DNA of 64,000 nt from Typha latifolia (GCA_019914945.1 CM034106.1:10726501-10790500); one strand, 5' to 3'; counted from the first letter of the stretch, positions 26,216 through 39,466 are shown. Translations and numbers: made by a program. The notes: generated by a model not told the origin, from the letters alone.

Positions 26216-28980
26216 TCATGAATTGGTTTTAACTGATTCCAGAAACTGGACGACTTCTGCCATACTTGGCCGCTTTGATGGAGCCTCCGACGTGCATACC
26301 AACCCCAATTTGAGTACCTGAATCAATTCAGTTTCTACAAATGCCCTCAGGTTCCGATCGAAGCAGTCAGATGCAGTGCCATCCTCCAAAAGTTCTCGCA
26401 CATAATCACGCAGCACCACCACCTTCGCTGCTCCCTCGCTTTCCACCGGCTTCCTTCCTGTCACGATCTCGAGCAGAACTACCCCAAAGCTATAGACATC
26501 ACATTTATCGCTGTATCTCAAGCTCTGCGAAGCTAATTCTGGTGCTACATACCCGACTGCCGTATGAAACTTGGTCAAATCATAGCTACCGAGAATGGGC
26601 AACAACTTCCCCAATCCATAATCTGATAGCTTAGCTTCATAACTCTCGTCTAACAATACGTTAGTAGACTTGATATTGAGATGCAAGACTTGTGGCCTGC
26701 AGTCATGGTGAAGATAAGCAATTGCCCTGGCCGTCCCTAGAGCTATATTAAACCTTCTGGACCAGAACAGCTCACCCCTGCCTCCACTGCTGCTGCTTCC
26801 AGAGTAGGAGTGGCGAGTTCCATGGAGGTGATCATAGAGATTCCCATTAGGAACGAACTCGGAAAGAATCAACTGCATTGTGGATGACCAGTAGTAGCCT
26901 TGGAAAGCGACCAGATTCGGATGCCTGATGCTACCGAGCCGGCCCATCTCCTGCTCGAACTCATCCTGGTTCCTGATTCTCCCAAGTGTCTCCAGCTTCT
27001 TCACAGCAATGGAGATACCGCTCTCGAAGCTGGCCTTGTACACCGTCCCGATAGATCCACCACCAATTAAGCAGTTCTTATCGAGCAGAGCCTTAGTCCC
27101 CGCTTCCCAATCTTCGTACTTGGAAGGTAAGCTCTTGCTGAAAAGAACCAACTTTCCAAGGATCGCATTCGAGCCCATGGACGCCGGAGGCGTGCTCTCG
27201 GAGATCAGGACCTCTTCCACCCCTCCCTTCTTCCTATATGCTCGGATGTTCATAACAGTCACCACACAGATCCCTACAAGGATAACAGAGGCAGCAACGA
27301 TGGCCACTATAGCAGAGACACTAAGGAGCCTCGTTCTCCGGGAGCCGGGTGTTCCCCCGCAGACATTGTTCAAAGGAGGGCCACATAACAACGGATTATG
27401 CATGAAAGCTGAGAATCCGAACTGTTGAAGGGTGGGAGAAGAAGGGATGGTGCCGGAGAGATCGTTATAGGACACATTGAAATGGGTCAGTAGAGTAAGA
27501 CTTCCCAGAGATGGAGGAATGGCTCCCGAGAGTGAATTCTCCGAGAGGTCAAGGAATTCGAGATTGGCAAGCTGGCCCAGGGTTGAGGGGATGCTCCCAT
27601 TGAGGTGGTTCCTTTGCAGATCAAGATGCTTGAGGTAGGTGAAGTTGTAGAAAGAATCAGGGATTCCTCCCTCTAATCCACTGCCAGACAAATCCCTGCA
27701 CAAAGCAAAGACCTAAGCTTTTTATTGATTCATGAAAGAAATGGTCTTCTGGATTGAGTCGTTATAGTTGTTTGCAAATGAATCACTCACAGCTCAAGAA
27801 GGAAGCGGCATTGGCTCAGAGAGCTCGGGATCTCGCCGGAAAGCTCGAGATTTTTCAGGTCCAGTACCTGAAGCAGCTCGATATCTCCAAGCTCCACCGG
27901 AATTAGACCATCAATACCGGCATTGTCCCCTAACCTGAGCACGGAGAGAGACTTCAAACTTCCGATGGCGGCCGGGATGCTTCCGCTGAGATTGTTAGAC
28001 CCTAAATCCAAGAACCGCAATGCCCGGCAGTTCGCAATGCTCGCCGGAATCCCACCATCGAGACCATTCCCGGAGACATCGAAGTAACCTAGTCTCTCAC
28101 CACACGCCGTGATCTCTGGAATCTCCCCGACGAAATCGTTCGAAGAGGCGTTGAAATAGGTGATGTTCTTGAGGCTAAGCAGCTCCAAAGGCACTGACCC
28201 GGAGAAGAAATTGCTCCCGATGTCGAAAAGATCCAAGCTTCTGCACGTCGAAACCTTATCGGCGACGGATCCCAAGAGCGAATTGCTCCTAAGTGAGACG
28301 TAGTTGATGTCCGGGGGCTCGCAGATCTGGGACGGGAACTCTCCGGTGAGGTTGTTGTAGGAAAAGTCGAATCCCACGAGCTTGGAGCAGTTTCCGATCG
28401 ATTCGGGGACGGGACCGGAGAGATCGTTGTGCGCGAGCGACACGAACCGGGTCTTGACGCAGTTCTTGAAGAGCTCCGGCGAAATCTCGCCGGAGAAGGC
28501 GTTATAGGAGAGGTCGAGCAGACGGAGCCCCGGGAAGCCGCCGAGGTACTCCGGGACTGCGCCGGAGAGGGCGTTGCGGCTCAGGTTTAGCTTGTGTAGG
28601 GTTCCGGAGAGGGCTGCGAACTCCGGCGGTATTCCGCCGGAGAAGCGGTTGCCGAATAGGGAGAGGATCTGGAGGGACGGGAGGCGGGAGAGGGAGGCAG
28701 CTAGGGTTCCAGCGAGGTCCGCGCCGTGGATCAGTACCTTCTCGACGCCGCCGGCGGGGTTGCACGTGACGCCAACGAAGTCTCGGCAGGGGTCGCTTCC
28801 GGCTGCTGCTGTCCACGTTGCGAGGGCCCCGCCGGGGTCCGAGGTGACGTTACCCTTGAACTCCAGCAGAACCTCTCTCTCCGCCGCCGTCGCCGCCTCC
28901 GCCGTAGACAGCCGCCACGCCGTCAACAAGGCGAGGAAGAGCAAACGGAAGAGACAACGGCGGAGGAGGAGGAGCGTCAT
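26216..28980 (-). CDS. LRR receptor-like kinase, probably catalytically inactive (At1g12460-like)
   Basis: Exon 1 is 27791-28980 and exon 2 is 26216-27695; they encode 889 residues, close to the Arabidopsis relative (882 from memory). Order: signal peptide (1-30), an LRRNT cap with the Cys-containing SDPCRDFVGVTC, many leucine-rich repeats of the LxGxIP type to about residue 485, a membrane segment at about 522-545, and a kinase-like domain from about 605. The Gly-rich loop GGGSIGTVY and the VAIK-type Lys629 are present. The HRD motif reads His-Leu-Asn (735-737), so the catalytic Asp is missing, and DFG reads DYG (755-757). This matches known relatives of its class and predicts a pseudokinase or very weak kinase at the plasma membrane. 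Exon 1 is strongly GC-rich, as is common in monocots. The ligand is unknown. Confidence 0.93.
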
Positions 28981-29249
28981 CTTACCCGGTGGTTACGGCA
29001 ACCAGCTACCGCGGCGACGGGTTGGTGTGCGGTCACCGCCGTAAACATCCCCGCTGTAAGGCGTATTTAGTAGTAGTATTAGTAGCAGTAAGCATACAAG
29101 AGTAGGTGAATGCTTTTGGCGGAGTGGTATTAAATGGTGGTGGGAAGAAAGGACTAAGGTGGTTGATTAATTATTAAATATATAAATCACATGGCCAAGC
29201 CTTGGCTTTCTCTTTACTGTTCCACATTTATTCCTCTCCCTCCTGATAA

Positions 29250-29254
<5 letters not shown>

Positions 29255-29293
<39 letters not shown>
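29255..29293. repeat. (AG)n microsatellite in the LRR kinase promoter
   Basis: About 19 AG units, roughly 275 bases upstream of the LRR kinase ATG. GA/CT runs of this kind are binding sites of BBR/BPC proteins, one of which is encoded at 39467-40420. A regulatory link is only inferred. Confidence 0.85.
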
Positions 29294-29296
<3 letters not shown>

Positions 29297-30666
29297 TCCT
29301 CAATTAAATGGTGCAGGAGAATTGAATGGTAGTGATGAAGACTCTCTTCTTCTTAGTTGTTGCTGGAGATGGTATCAGGCATTCAATGTTCACACCAACC
29401 GCCATCAAAGAAGAGAGGGACCATTTTGCAAAAAAAGAAAAGAAAACGGAGGTGGGTTTAATCAGTTGGTCTATTTAAAGGGAAAGCAAATGGATCGGAA
29501 AGAAAGGAGATGAAAAGAGATGATGGATCATTGAATGCGTGGAAAAGGCTACGTTGGTTTTTGGAGCAAAAGGAGGGGGAAAAAAACGAGGAAGAAGAGA
29601 TGCGTTTTATGCTGTTTTGCTGTTCGGTCCAAAGAGCAAAGGATAGATTGATTGATACTTGATAAGCAGCAAGAGAACTCGTAGCTTACACGGCCCAATA
29701 GCGAGGACGGGTCGGCTTTGTCGCCAATTAATTATAGAGTATATGATTAAGGGAAGGAAACAACGGTGAATAGCTCTTAGCTAGTTGTAAGTTTAGAGCT
29801 GTATGATTCCAAAATATTCTCTTATTGAAAACGAGATTTTGAAATGAGAGAATATTCTTGACTAGAAGTTAATTTATTTTTAGAAGCGATATCTGAAAAT
29901 ACTAGGGTTGATGTGCAAATATTAGTATTTCTAAACCCAGAGGCCAGAGGAAAGGAAAAAAAGGCATGATGGCCCCCCTTTCCAGTGGAATGATTAAGAA
30001 GACAAATTAATGTTCGCCTCAGTTAACAATGAAGCCCATTGCTTCGGCCTGGCATACTGCTTCCAAAGTCACCCCGGTGGGATAAATAAATGGTTTTTTT
30101 TTTTCAAAAAAAAAAAACTTCGTGTTCACGCCACTGGTGGGCCAAAGTTTGCACAAAAGGGCAAGGACGAGTGTCCTGATCCTATGATGCCATGCATTGC
30201 TTTATAGTTATAGTTTTGGCTCTATTGATCCATTTACACCCCTTCTTGCATTTGGTTACTGGAACTTCCTAGCAAATCCTTTTGTTTTCATGGCAAGATC
30301 TACAAGAGAAATCAACCAAGTGGTTGTTCTTCTGTTTTCGTAGCAGAGTATTCAGAAGCATTGCTCTTTTCTGCATTCCATTAATGTCTTCAGCTGAGTT
30401 AAAAGAACAATGAATAACAGCATATTGCAGCAATATACGAGTTTTCTTCTATATTGTAGGCAGTTTGGATATGTTTACGAGTAGTTTTATGGTTAAAAGA
30501 TGCCATGAGACAGGTCAAAAGATTATGATGGAAGATGACAAAGATGGTGATAGTGAAGAGTACCTAGACTACGTGGAAAATTGGTTCATGTTTCATTCGT
30601 TTATCCCATGTTCTTTATAAAGGAATTCATCACTGTTACTACTCGGTTATACTAAAGAATGATATA

Positions 30667-30669
<3 letters not shown>

Positions 30670-30702
<33 letters not shown>
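30670..30702. repeat. (AT)n microsatellite
   Basis: Uninterrupted AT dinucleotides in spacer DNA. Confidence 0.85.
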
Positions 30703-30704
<2 letters not shown>

Positions 30705-31710
30705 ATAATACAAAATGATCGCAGGGGTTGCAGGAGAGGGACGTGTCGTGAAAAGAGATGCCAAAGTTGATACATCTAAAGCTAAAACAGTTGACCCCAT
30801 CGATGCACTAGTAATATACGGACAAGACTTGCCGACAAAGGGAAATCAAGTGCAGCTCGCTTTGCTATTGATGGTTTTCGAAATTCGCCTGGACTAGTTG
30901 ACACTCAAACGTACTACAAATCCATGAACATAAGAAGACTGACGAAGAAAAATTAGAGTTTTAAACTATTTAACTTTACTTCTTTTTTTAATATGTTTAA
31001 TTTATCTTAAATTTATAATATAAAATTATGTGTATTTAAAAATCGTCGATTCAGTCATCAATTTTTAAAAAATTTCTCATATTTAAAAAAAAGTATATAA
31101 ATTATTGATCTAATTAATAACTTATATTTTAAAGTCACTGGCTGGGTCAGTTATTTTTAAAAATACATAATTTCGTATTTAAATTTTAAATATAAATATA
31201 TAAAATAAATATTTGGTAGGACTAATTTGGTTAAAAGCTCATAATGAATCGAGCTGCTGTACAATAACGCTCAATATCTCTGTACTAGTTCTAGAACTTA
31301 TCCATCTATTATGCTTGGGATTGTAATTTGCGAGGAAAAAAAGTTACCATTGCAGGCTTAGTTTTTCCCCATAAATTGCCCTTTGGTCATCATCCTACAG
31401 TTTGCCCAAAGAGTAATAGCGCAAATAAAAGCCTTCTATTTTACTTTGCATTAATTTATGAGGGCATTTGCATTTAAAGAAAAACTCTTTAAGTTATTAT
31501 AATATTAAGATTGAGCCTTTGGAAAACCGAGTAGAGTAAAAAATAAAAGGACTTTTCACATAAATGACTCTTAATTTATGACGATTAAATATTACATTGT
31601 ATAAAATTTCCCTTTCTGATTAGTGCCAATGGTCTTTTGTTGTTTAATTAATAGAGTAAAAGTATAATAAAAAGATCATTATTATTAACTAAGTACTCAA
31701 TTAAATATTA

Positions 31711-32096
31711 GGATTTTTACTTAATTGTCGTCGGAAACTTTTAAACTATTAAGCTCTTTTAAAAATATTAGTTAAAATACAACTTAAGATGAAAAAGACT
31801 ATTTTACCTTTATATAAATTATTAAAATTAGTCCAAATACTATCCAATATTACACCTAATACTATAGTACGATGAAATAAATCTTATTTTATGTGAGAAA
31901 AAAAATTTATTGATAAATAGTTTACACTCTAAACCTAAAAGAAAGGGTATTTTTAGTTATTACATATATTTATTAACTTTAATAATTATATATTAAAAAT
32001 ATTATATTAAAATTTAACTATAATGTTATTTCTTAAAGAGTCAAAAAAAAAAATAGTGACAATATTAATATTTTAACGAATTAGTGTAAAAATCCC
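31711..32096. mobile_element. MITE-like element, GGATTTTTAC family, copy 2
   Basis: It begins GGATTTTTACTTAATTGTCG and its reverse-complemented end begins GGGATTTTTACACTAATTCG. The interior aligns with copy 1 at 12601-13070 (for example AATTATTAAAATTAGTCCAA against AATTATTAAAAATAGTTTAA). It has no coding capacity. Confidence 0.7.
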
Positions 32097-32782
32097 GTTA
32101 TAATTGCCACTGTGTATTTATAAGGCCACTATACGAAGCATTTCCCTTTCTACAAATTGCTCGACATGGCAGCATATAAGCCGTTGGAACTTCTTTATCT
32201 ACTTCTCACCCAACTACCAAGATGCTGCCACGTCATAGTTTATAAACAGTTCATAAGGTCGGTGTGGTGTACAGCTGTATTTATGCTTTTCTTTGATCTA
32301 TTCCATTGTATATTGGAGTAGGCTACTCGGATGCATGCATTCATATCTTATAATACTACCGCGGATGTGTCCTGTTGCATATTATTAAATAATATTGGGA
32401 TAAAACATTCACACTACTTGGTACACAAAAGAAATCTGATCGAGAATCTAATTGCCAAAAGAATAATTGAAGATCTATTCAGCAAACACACTGTTCCTAA
32501 CTTGGCAACTGAAGGGGTATTGCATTTACAAAGAAGTAATATTGGGTAAATACAAAGAACAACATATAATTTTACTCTCTTTCTCTCAAATTTCAAGTTA
32601 AATGAAAAAAAAAAGAAAAAAAAAATAATTATCCTTTACTTTTTCCTTTTGCAATTGCAACTAACCAGTAGTAATGTAGTATACACAAATTCCAGCCTTA
32701 TCCACCACATTAATTTGCCACTTGTCAACAAAAGGAAGATATAGTAACTGGTCTGCAACGCAGGCCCTTCCAATGCTTTCAC

Positions 32783-35700
32783 CTAACTGAGCTCATCCTC
32801 TACTTGGAGTGTATGAAGAGCTTTCTTGGCATAGATAGTAATGGCTGCAGTGGCAGCTGCAGTTACCAAGAAGCCAATGCCATCGTAGATGATCTGCTGT
32901 ACTGACAGAAAACCACCTTGGCTGGTTGCATCGGCCAAGCTACGAAGCAATCGCCCGCTGTTCTCCCAAGTGATAAAGAACCAAAACAAACAAAACTTGG
33001 TTACAACTTGCAAATCAGGATACCGTTCTTACTATTTAAAAGAGCATGCACGTAATCCAAATTAGAAAGCAACCGGACGAATAAATCGAGTTGTCACTGG
33101 GACATAAGTGAAGTTTGTAATTTGGCAGTCAGAGATTTACGAAAAGTGCGAGTGCTTCCTAGCTGTGCTCCAAGTATATAAACATGTTTTAGTGGCCCAT
33201 GTAATCTGTCAGAGGTATTATGGGGTCACATTCCATAACAGTACAAAGAGCATCAAATCAAACAGCATCTTTTTCTACAATTTGGGATAAACCCTCCAGG
33301 ACTCTGCAGAGAGGAGCACATGGGGCTTGAGCTTGAGAATAAACTCCTTCAGGATGCTCAACTGATGGAGGTATAAGACTAATAAAGAAAAAGTTCTAAG
33401 AACCATGAAGATGGAGTCATGGGATAATGGCAAACTTCTTGACATATAGAATGAGCTCAGATATCAAACAGCTTTCTGACTATCTAATTCTTTAAATGAG
33501 AGAGACTCAGAGTGACCCACATTCAGTGTCAATCATAGATCCTTTGTTCTTCAACCTGCACCTAATCTGATAGAACTGAAAAATGGTAGGGTGGTGTACA
33601 ACCATGAAAGTTAATTTATTGAATTGAAGAATTTATTAGTGAAGTTAAAATACTGTGCAGCATGGAAGGTGACATAAAAAGAAGGCTTTGATGATCGGAT
33701 GAGTGTGAGTAGATTGCCACTTTTAAGTTGGATCATTCCCAGTAAGACGATACTGCATGGTCAAGGTGGCATTGAAGCATTACGACCTAGTACACCAGTG
33801 AATATATCTCATCCCTTTTATGTTTGCCTCTGCTACTGCTTAAAACAACCTCCTGAAATTTTTCCTCAGATAGCTGAACACAATTTCAATGCTTTTTCTT
33901 CAAAATATACTTGAGCGTAACCAATATCCATTTAGTTCTTAAAAGTTTTTGTAGTGCAAATGCACAAGTTTTTTTTTATTCCTAAATAAGTTTTTGGTAC
34001 TTTGGCACTATTAAGTACACTACATAGGAGCATCACAACTTCCTTTACAATCAGTAATGTTGATCATCCCTGTCCATCATCATTAACAAGGCTGGAAGAA
34101 CATTTATGGTGTTTTCCAGCAATTGTTAACAGAATATTATGTGATTTCATGTTACTTAAAAAGATCAATGAGCAATATTCTTGATACTAAGTAGCATAAC
34201 TCCTAAGGGACGAAAAAAGGAAATGGAAAAGAAAAGAATATGTGGATATCTGACTCACTGACATGGGCTCCAAAACTGAACTGTTTATGACCAAGTGAAG
34301 AGTTAAAGTAGCTAACTCCAAAACTTGAATTACAGATAATCTACCTTAAACACAGATTTTTCAGATACTTCCAATATCGTTGATGCATCAATGACTCAGT
34401 CATGCTCAAGTCCCATCAAGTAAGGAGCCTAAAAGAGATACCATGTAGCATAACTCTATGGAGATAAGTTCATTAGTGATGAAAAGCCTCTAAAAGAGAA
34501 GCATTCTCTTACTCACAGCAAGGAGCAAACGAGAAAATGAAGATTGTAATATCATCCTAGGCAAGGAGTGGACAAAGAAATGAATATTAGAAACTGTCTT
34601 TTCAATCTTATGCAAGAGCATTAGGATTTTAGACAGTCACATAAATCAGCAAATCATGCTACATAAATGTAGTTTCATTATGCCCATACAAAAGAAAACT
34701 AGCTCAGATTGAGATAAGCCATATCAAAAATATGACATACAATTGACTGATTATGCCTAAACTGCACCTTGATAATCTCAAATCAACTATAATAAAGCAT
34801 ATGACTAGTTCGCTACATGGGAAAGAAATAAAAGAATTACTTTCATAATTTGAACTGTCTCAAGAAATAAATTAGAGAAAGATAATCTTCTCGTAAATAG
34901 AACTCATATAATCTTTAAAAAAAATCAGCTATGATGAGAATACCAAACCTGTAGATCGTAATAAATGTTTCGTGCACTGTTCCAACCATTGAGCCACATA
35001 TATAAGGACCATATTCAACATTTGTAGCCACAGATGCATAATTGAAAATAAGATATGGAAATGGAGAAATCCTGAGTAAAGCAACAGCCCTGAATTGGTG
35101 AAACCAATCTCCTTCACCAGCCAGTCTGATTATAGCTGCTTTCTTTGGCCAATTTTCCAGCCATCTCTGTGCAACAATAAACAAAGAAAATGATTAGAAC
35201 TAATAAATTGACCATTCTTTTGAAGGAAAGGCGTACTTAAAAGAAATAGCTTATGGGGAATAGAGGCTAACTTGTAAATTTTTATGGAAGAGAGAACCAA
35301 TAAAAAATGGCAAAGACATGCCAATGCTTATTGCTCCCGTAATTAGCAGAAAACCATATCCATATCCAAATGTCATCCCTGCTATCCACATACAAGGAGA
35401 AGAAGGTACCAATATACTGGGAAACAATGCAATAGAGGCAAACAGTATCAGTGCAAGAATTGGTGTGCTAAATGTTGTCATCTCCCAATCAAGAGTTGGT
35501 ATAACCACCTGCGAAGATTCAAGACGTCACACATATTAGAACGCTAAAATAGAAAATTGGTTTAGGCATAGGCATATGATTTACTGATGTCATGAAGTGA
35601 TGAAACCACATGTTTCACTTATAAAATAGGTTCTAGAGTGTATAGCTGAATTGCATGCATGTAAGTTGATCCAGATGTCGTGAACATGTTTCGTTCCTCA

Positions 35701-36631
35701 TAGCCATGTTGACAGAAATTTAAAATTTTAAAACAAGTTACAAGGGTTTAAATAGGTTGGGTGATTGGCGAACAAAGGTAAAAGGCAGCAAAATGTTATA
35801 AACAAAAAACTGCATGAATTGTTAAATCATACCTCATGCAGCATACTATTTTGAAAGAATAAAGTACAACCACAATATACTATTAGGTAATTAATTAATT
35901 ACCCATATGCCTATTATTTCCCAATTTCATATAATCACTATGTTTTACAGTGGCAAGGTTTTGAAAGGGGTTAATTTACAAATTTCTCAAGTCAAAACAA
36001 CATTTTGCTAGTAATCACAAACACATTCTTTATACACACCCATTTTCTCCCAAATAGAAAAGCATTGATGGTGAGGTTAATACTCACATTTAGACAGAGG
36101 TACTGAGCTTTCTAATTGAATATTCAGCACCCTCTTAACCACTTAGTAATTATTTACAATACCTTTTCCCCTTCATTGTAATTCTTATTCTTGAATGTTA
36201 ACTAGCAATCACTACCACAAGTTTAGCTCATACGATGCGTCGATTCTATTTATCAACATGGAGTTCATTACAGCCATCACCCAGACGAACATAATAATGA
36301 TATCCACAGATGTTAGATCATGGCATAGCTTAATCCAACATTAAAAAAGAAAATAAGGGAAAAGATGCACCTTTTTTATGATCACAGGGCCTGCGAGGAA
36401 CACGAAAGCTGCCCCGCCGGCCAAAACACAAATGCACAAAAAAACCACCTTCGCCCACCACCGCCAAGAACACCATTTACTTTGCGAAGATTGGGACTTC
36501 AACCCCACACAACCTCCATTCTCCACCTCCTCTAATTGGGGCAACCTCACGTAGTCCCCATTCCTCTCCTCTACTCCCATCTCCGCCTTCCAAACCACAA
36601 TACCATCGACGGATTCTGCCCGATAGGTCAT
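32783..36631 (-). CDS. TVP38/TMEM64 (VTT/DedA-like) membrane protein, 4 exons
   Basis: Exons on the minus strand: 36371-36631, 35272-35508, 34949-35166, 32783-32957. They join in frame to 296 residues. The N-terminus is acidic and cytosolic (GDYVRLPQ), followed by a Trp-rich stretch and a membrane segment ([17 protein letters not shown]). The VTT domain is clear: [63 protein letters not shown] last membrane helix and a tail end QVEDELS. Plant members are called SNARE-associated Golgi proteins and act in endomembranes; animal VTT relatives such as TMEM41B and VMP1 scramble phospholipids. The start is the ATG at 36631; the codons before it begin with TTG. The last intron is about 2 kb. The gene lies next to the LRR kinase, as At1g12450 lies next to At1g12460. 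Confidence 0.9.
32958..34948. other. 2-kb last intron of the TVP38-like gene
   Basis: No gene or clear mobile element is visible. Donor (AG|GT at 34949/34948) and acceptor (ACAG|C at 32958/32957) are canonical on the minus strand. Confidence 0.6.
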
Positions 36632-37111
36632 CAACCACAATCCAGTTACGAAATCCTAGAATCCCCCGAATAAAATCCAAATCAAACCAAAATTCCAGAG
36701 ATAAACAATGGGATCGTATCGTTTTTAAATCGAAATCGACGAAGAAGCTTGAAGCGGAGGAGAATCGGAGCTTGCTTCACGGATTTCCGATTGCGGAGGC
36801 GTGAAGGCTTAGAGCCTAGAAACAATTGGGGTTTTGGCGTTGGAGAAGCAACGACAGTGGCCCCGGCGAAACCTAAAATAGGAAAGAGATGGAACCGAAA
36901 GTTATATAGATTCCTGAATTAGATTTATTTCCAATTATTACCAACTAGTCACTAATGTAATGGGTCTTTAGTTTATAAATCAAGTGATGGTATGTTCGAA
37001 TTATTTTAATTTTCAAGTGTTAGTTTGCGATTTTGGGTCAGTTTTTCTCGGACTAGGTTAGTGGTGGAACAGCTGTCCATGAATGTTCTTTTTCGTAAAA
37101 GTTTAGGGTCT

Positions 37112-37630
37112 TCTTTGCAAATACCCCGTGCATTATCCAATTATCGGCAATGTAGTTAACGGCAACGGAGTATTTGCCGACACGATAGAGGTTTTGACTT
37201 TTGACCAACCTAGCTCTCTTTTAAAACTTTATTTATCCAAATAATTATAACCCTAAATTTAATGTTAAATAAAGTCTATTTATTATAGCTATCAGTTTTC
37301 TCTCATATTTTTATTTTCTAAATTAAAAGTAAAAAATACTGATCTTTAAAAATTTCAACATTTTACTTAAAAACAGAGAATAGACATAAAATGTTAAATA
37401 ATTAATTATTTTATTAAATACTAAGTTTATAGTCTGGCCTAATTGGAGTTAAAAAAAAAGATTCAGTCAAAAACTCCAAACGAGATGCATCATGCATGGG
37501 TTTATTTGCAAATATCAATAAAAGTAAGAGGTTATTAATTACTATCCGTCTATTACCTGGCTAAACCTTCGCTACCAACTAACGACGTAACGATCACCAA
37601 CAGAAAGGGGTATTTGTGGTATTTCCTAAC
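37112..37630. mobile_element. Possible inverted-repeat element
   Basis: The left end has CTTTGCAAATACCCCGTGCA. The right end, reverse-complemented, reads AGGAAATACCACAAATACCC. Further weak matches continue inward (GTAGTTAACGGCAACGG against GTTAGTTGGTAGCGAAGG). The arms are diverged, so this is tentative. Confidence 0.35.
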
Positions 37631-37634
37631 CCAA

Positions 37635-37652
37635 CCCCCCCCCCCCCCCCCC
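37635..37652. repeat. Poly-C tract
   Basis: An uninterrupted run of about 18 C, so a G run on the minus strand. Such tracts are length-unstable and prone to sequencing error. A second one lies at 46060-46073. Confidence 0.85.
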
Positions 37653-38589
37653 ACCTGTCTTTATAATATCTGTTGCAACAGAACAAGCTGGCGCCATCCG
37701 GTGGGTACAGCAAGGAGAGGAGAATAAAATTCACGGGATCGCCACCGTTGGTGAGCGCCACGTGGGTGGGGTTCGGAGATGAGTACGCGTAAGGACCAAA
37801 ACGAATCACGTCAAACTTCCCGGATGTTGTCAAAAGTACACGTGTCTACTCGACTTTGCCGACTCTTATCTGTCATCATCGGCTGCCGATTAATCGAAGT
37901 CACAGCTAACGATTGGTTACCATTTTCTAAGCCAGGCTTGGTTTTGATTATCCTTGCTCGAAAAGAATTTTTTTATATTTTTTTCTTTAAATTTTGTCTT
38001 CAACTCATATATTCAAGAGAATTATAAGTTATTTATTCGCGGCATTAAATGTATTATAAAATCGATTAGATATGATGATATTCTATAGCAATATAAAAGA
38101 GTAGTCTTCTCACTCACATTCAACTAAAGGAACAATTGAATGAAAATACAAATATTCTATATTAATTAAAAAGTCTCTTCTTCCTCTGCGATTATTTTTA
38201 TAATATAATTTTACAGTTTTATAATAAAATTTACAGTTATTAAATAATTATATTTTCATAAGTTTTATAGTTCTATTATGTACTACATAGATATTGAACA
38301 CCACGTAATTCACAATCTTTGAACATCAGACCTAGTTTGTAATGTATATTAGTATAGGTCGTAATTTGTAACCTTTTTATATATTAGTTAGTAAATATTT
38401 ATTACTATTTGTACATATATTTTTTAAAAAAAATCAAAATTTGCAGACCTAGTCATTACTAAATATCTCTCTCTTGATCATTCAATGCGAATTAAGTTTT
38501 AAAACAAAATGCAAGACAAAATCAAAACCCCCATATATTTTTAAACGCGAATCAACCTATTATCTATGATATTGAGTTACTGACCTCTG

Positions 38590-38860
38590 AAATACTTAAT
38601 TTTGGTATTGGGTAGGGGCCGCGCGTGCGCGTACCCCCGCTACCACAAATTATGACGTCCACTCTCCCACTTGGGGAGATGGTAAGCCAGCACTCCTCCC
38701 AAGTGCAATGGAAGCCGCTGGCGTAGGCCATGGGCCTTATTGATCGCCCATCGACCCCGTCCAGGTAAGTATGGTTCACAGTTACCCACTCACTTCATTT
38801 TATATCCCTTTGGACCTTCCCTACAACTCGGATAATCGATGTGGGATTATTGCAACTGCA
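38590..38860. repeat. GC-rich island, probable repeat relic
   Basis: The segment contains GGCCGCGCGTGCGCGTACCC, far richer in GC and CpG than its surroundings, and ends with TAATCGATGTGGGATTATTG, a sequence style I associate with plant repeats. A minus-strand open frame (38564-38779) shows no domain. The nature of the element is not established. Confidence 0.35.
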
Positions 38861-39466
38861 GTAAAGCATTGAATAAACTCGACGTCTCGACTGCGACGTC
38901 TTTATGTGAGTTAAATGCAGTCTAAGAAAAATAGAGGCCTAATAATATCATCACCACCTGCTACCTTAGTATAGCATAAAGATTTGATGAAAGCATAGTT
39001 GAGAACGAGATATGAAAACCTGAACCATTAATGCAAGCATAGTCAATAATACCTGAGTCGCTGCTACTTCGATCTAGCTACCTATCAGAAACACTGGTAG
39101 TCTACTCATTAATACTGGAAACTTTATCCAAATATACTGGATTTTGGCCCATCAAGCAATAATTTGCTGAATCTCTACTTTCAAAAATGCAGTTGCGAAC
39201 CGACTAATCAGATACACATAATGAAGACAGAATAACTACATACCATCAACTCTTCTTCAAGGAATTAAACTAAATTGTAAGTTTACCCACCAGGGTATTC
39301 AGATATACTCAATCACCTAGAGGAGCAACATGCTGATGCTTTCCACGCTAACCAGAAGTTACTATGTTCCTTTTGAAGGATCGTCTCCTATAACAATGCA
39401 AAATAGTCTGCGTGAAAGAAATTATTATAATGTCTATGCTGCCCCTTCTCTTCCTCCATACAGGCC

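Larger units (their letters stand above)
28981..32782. other. Intergenic, 3.8 kb
   Basis: No gene is visible. The first few hundred bases are the LRR kinase promoter, with a TATATA-type sequence on the minus strand at about 29176-29185 and an (AG)n run at 29255-29293. Further on are poly-A/T tracts, an (AT)n run (30670-30702), an inverted-repeat element (31711-32096) and AT-rich DNA. The small open frames (for example 30715-30897) lack recognisable similarity. Confidence 0.55.
36632..39466. other. Intergenic, 2.8 kb
   Basis: From 36632 to about 36900 lies the promoter and leader of the TVP38-like gene. The stretch also holds a possible inverted-repeat element (37112-37630), a C run (37635-37652) and a GC-rich repeat-like island (38590-38860). 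The remainder is AT-rich. No credible gene was found. Confidence 0.5.

Noticed and set aside
28502..29070. Arg-rich and Pro-rich open frames overlapping LRR kinase exon 1
   Set aside because: Low-complexity shadows of a GC-rich exon whose correct frame is a clear LRR protein.
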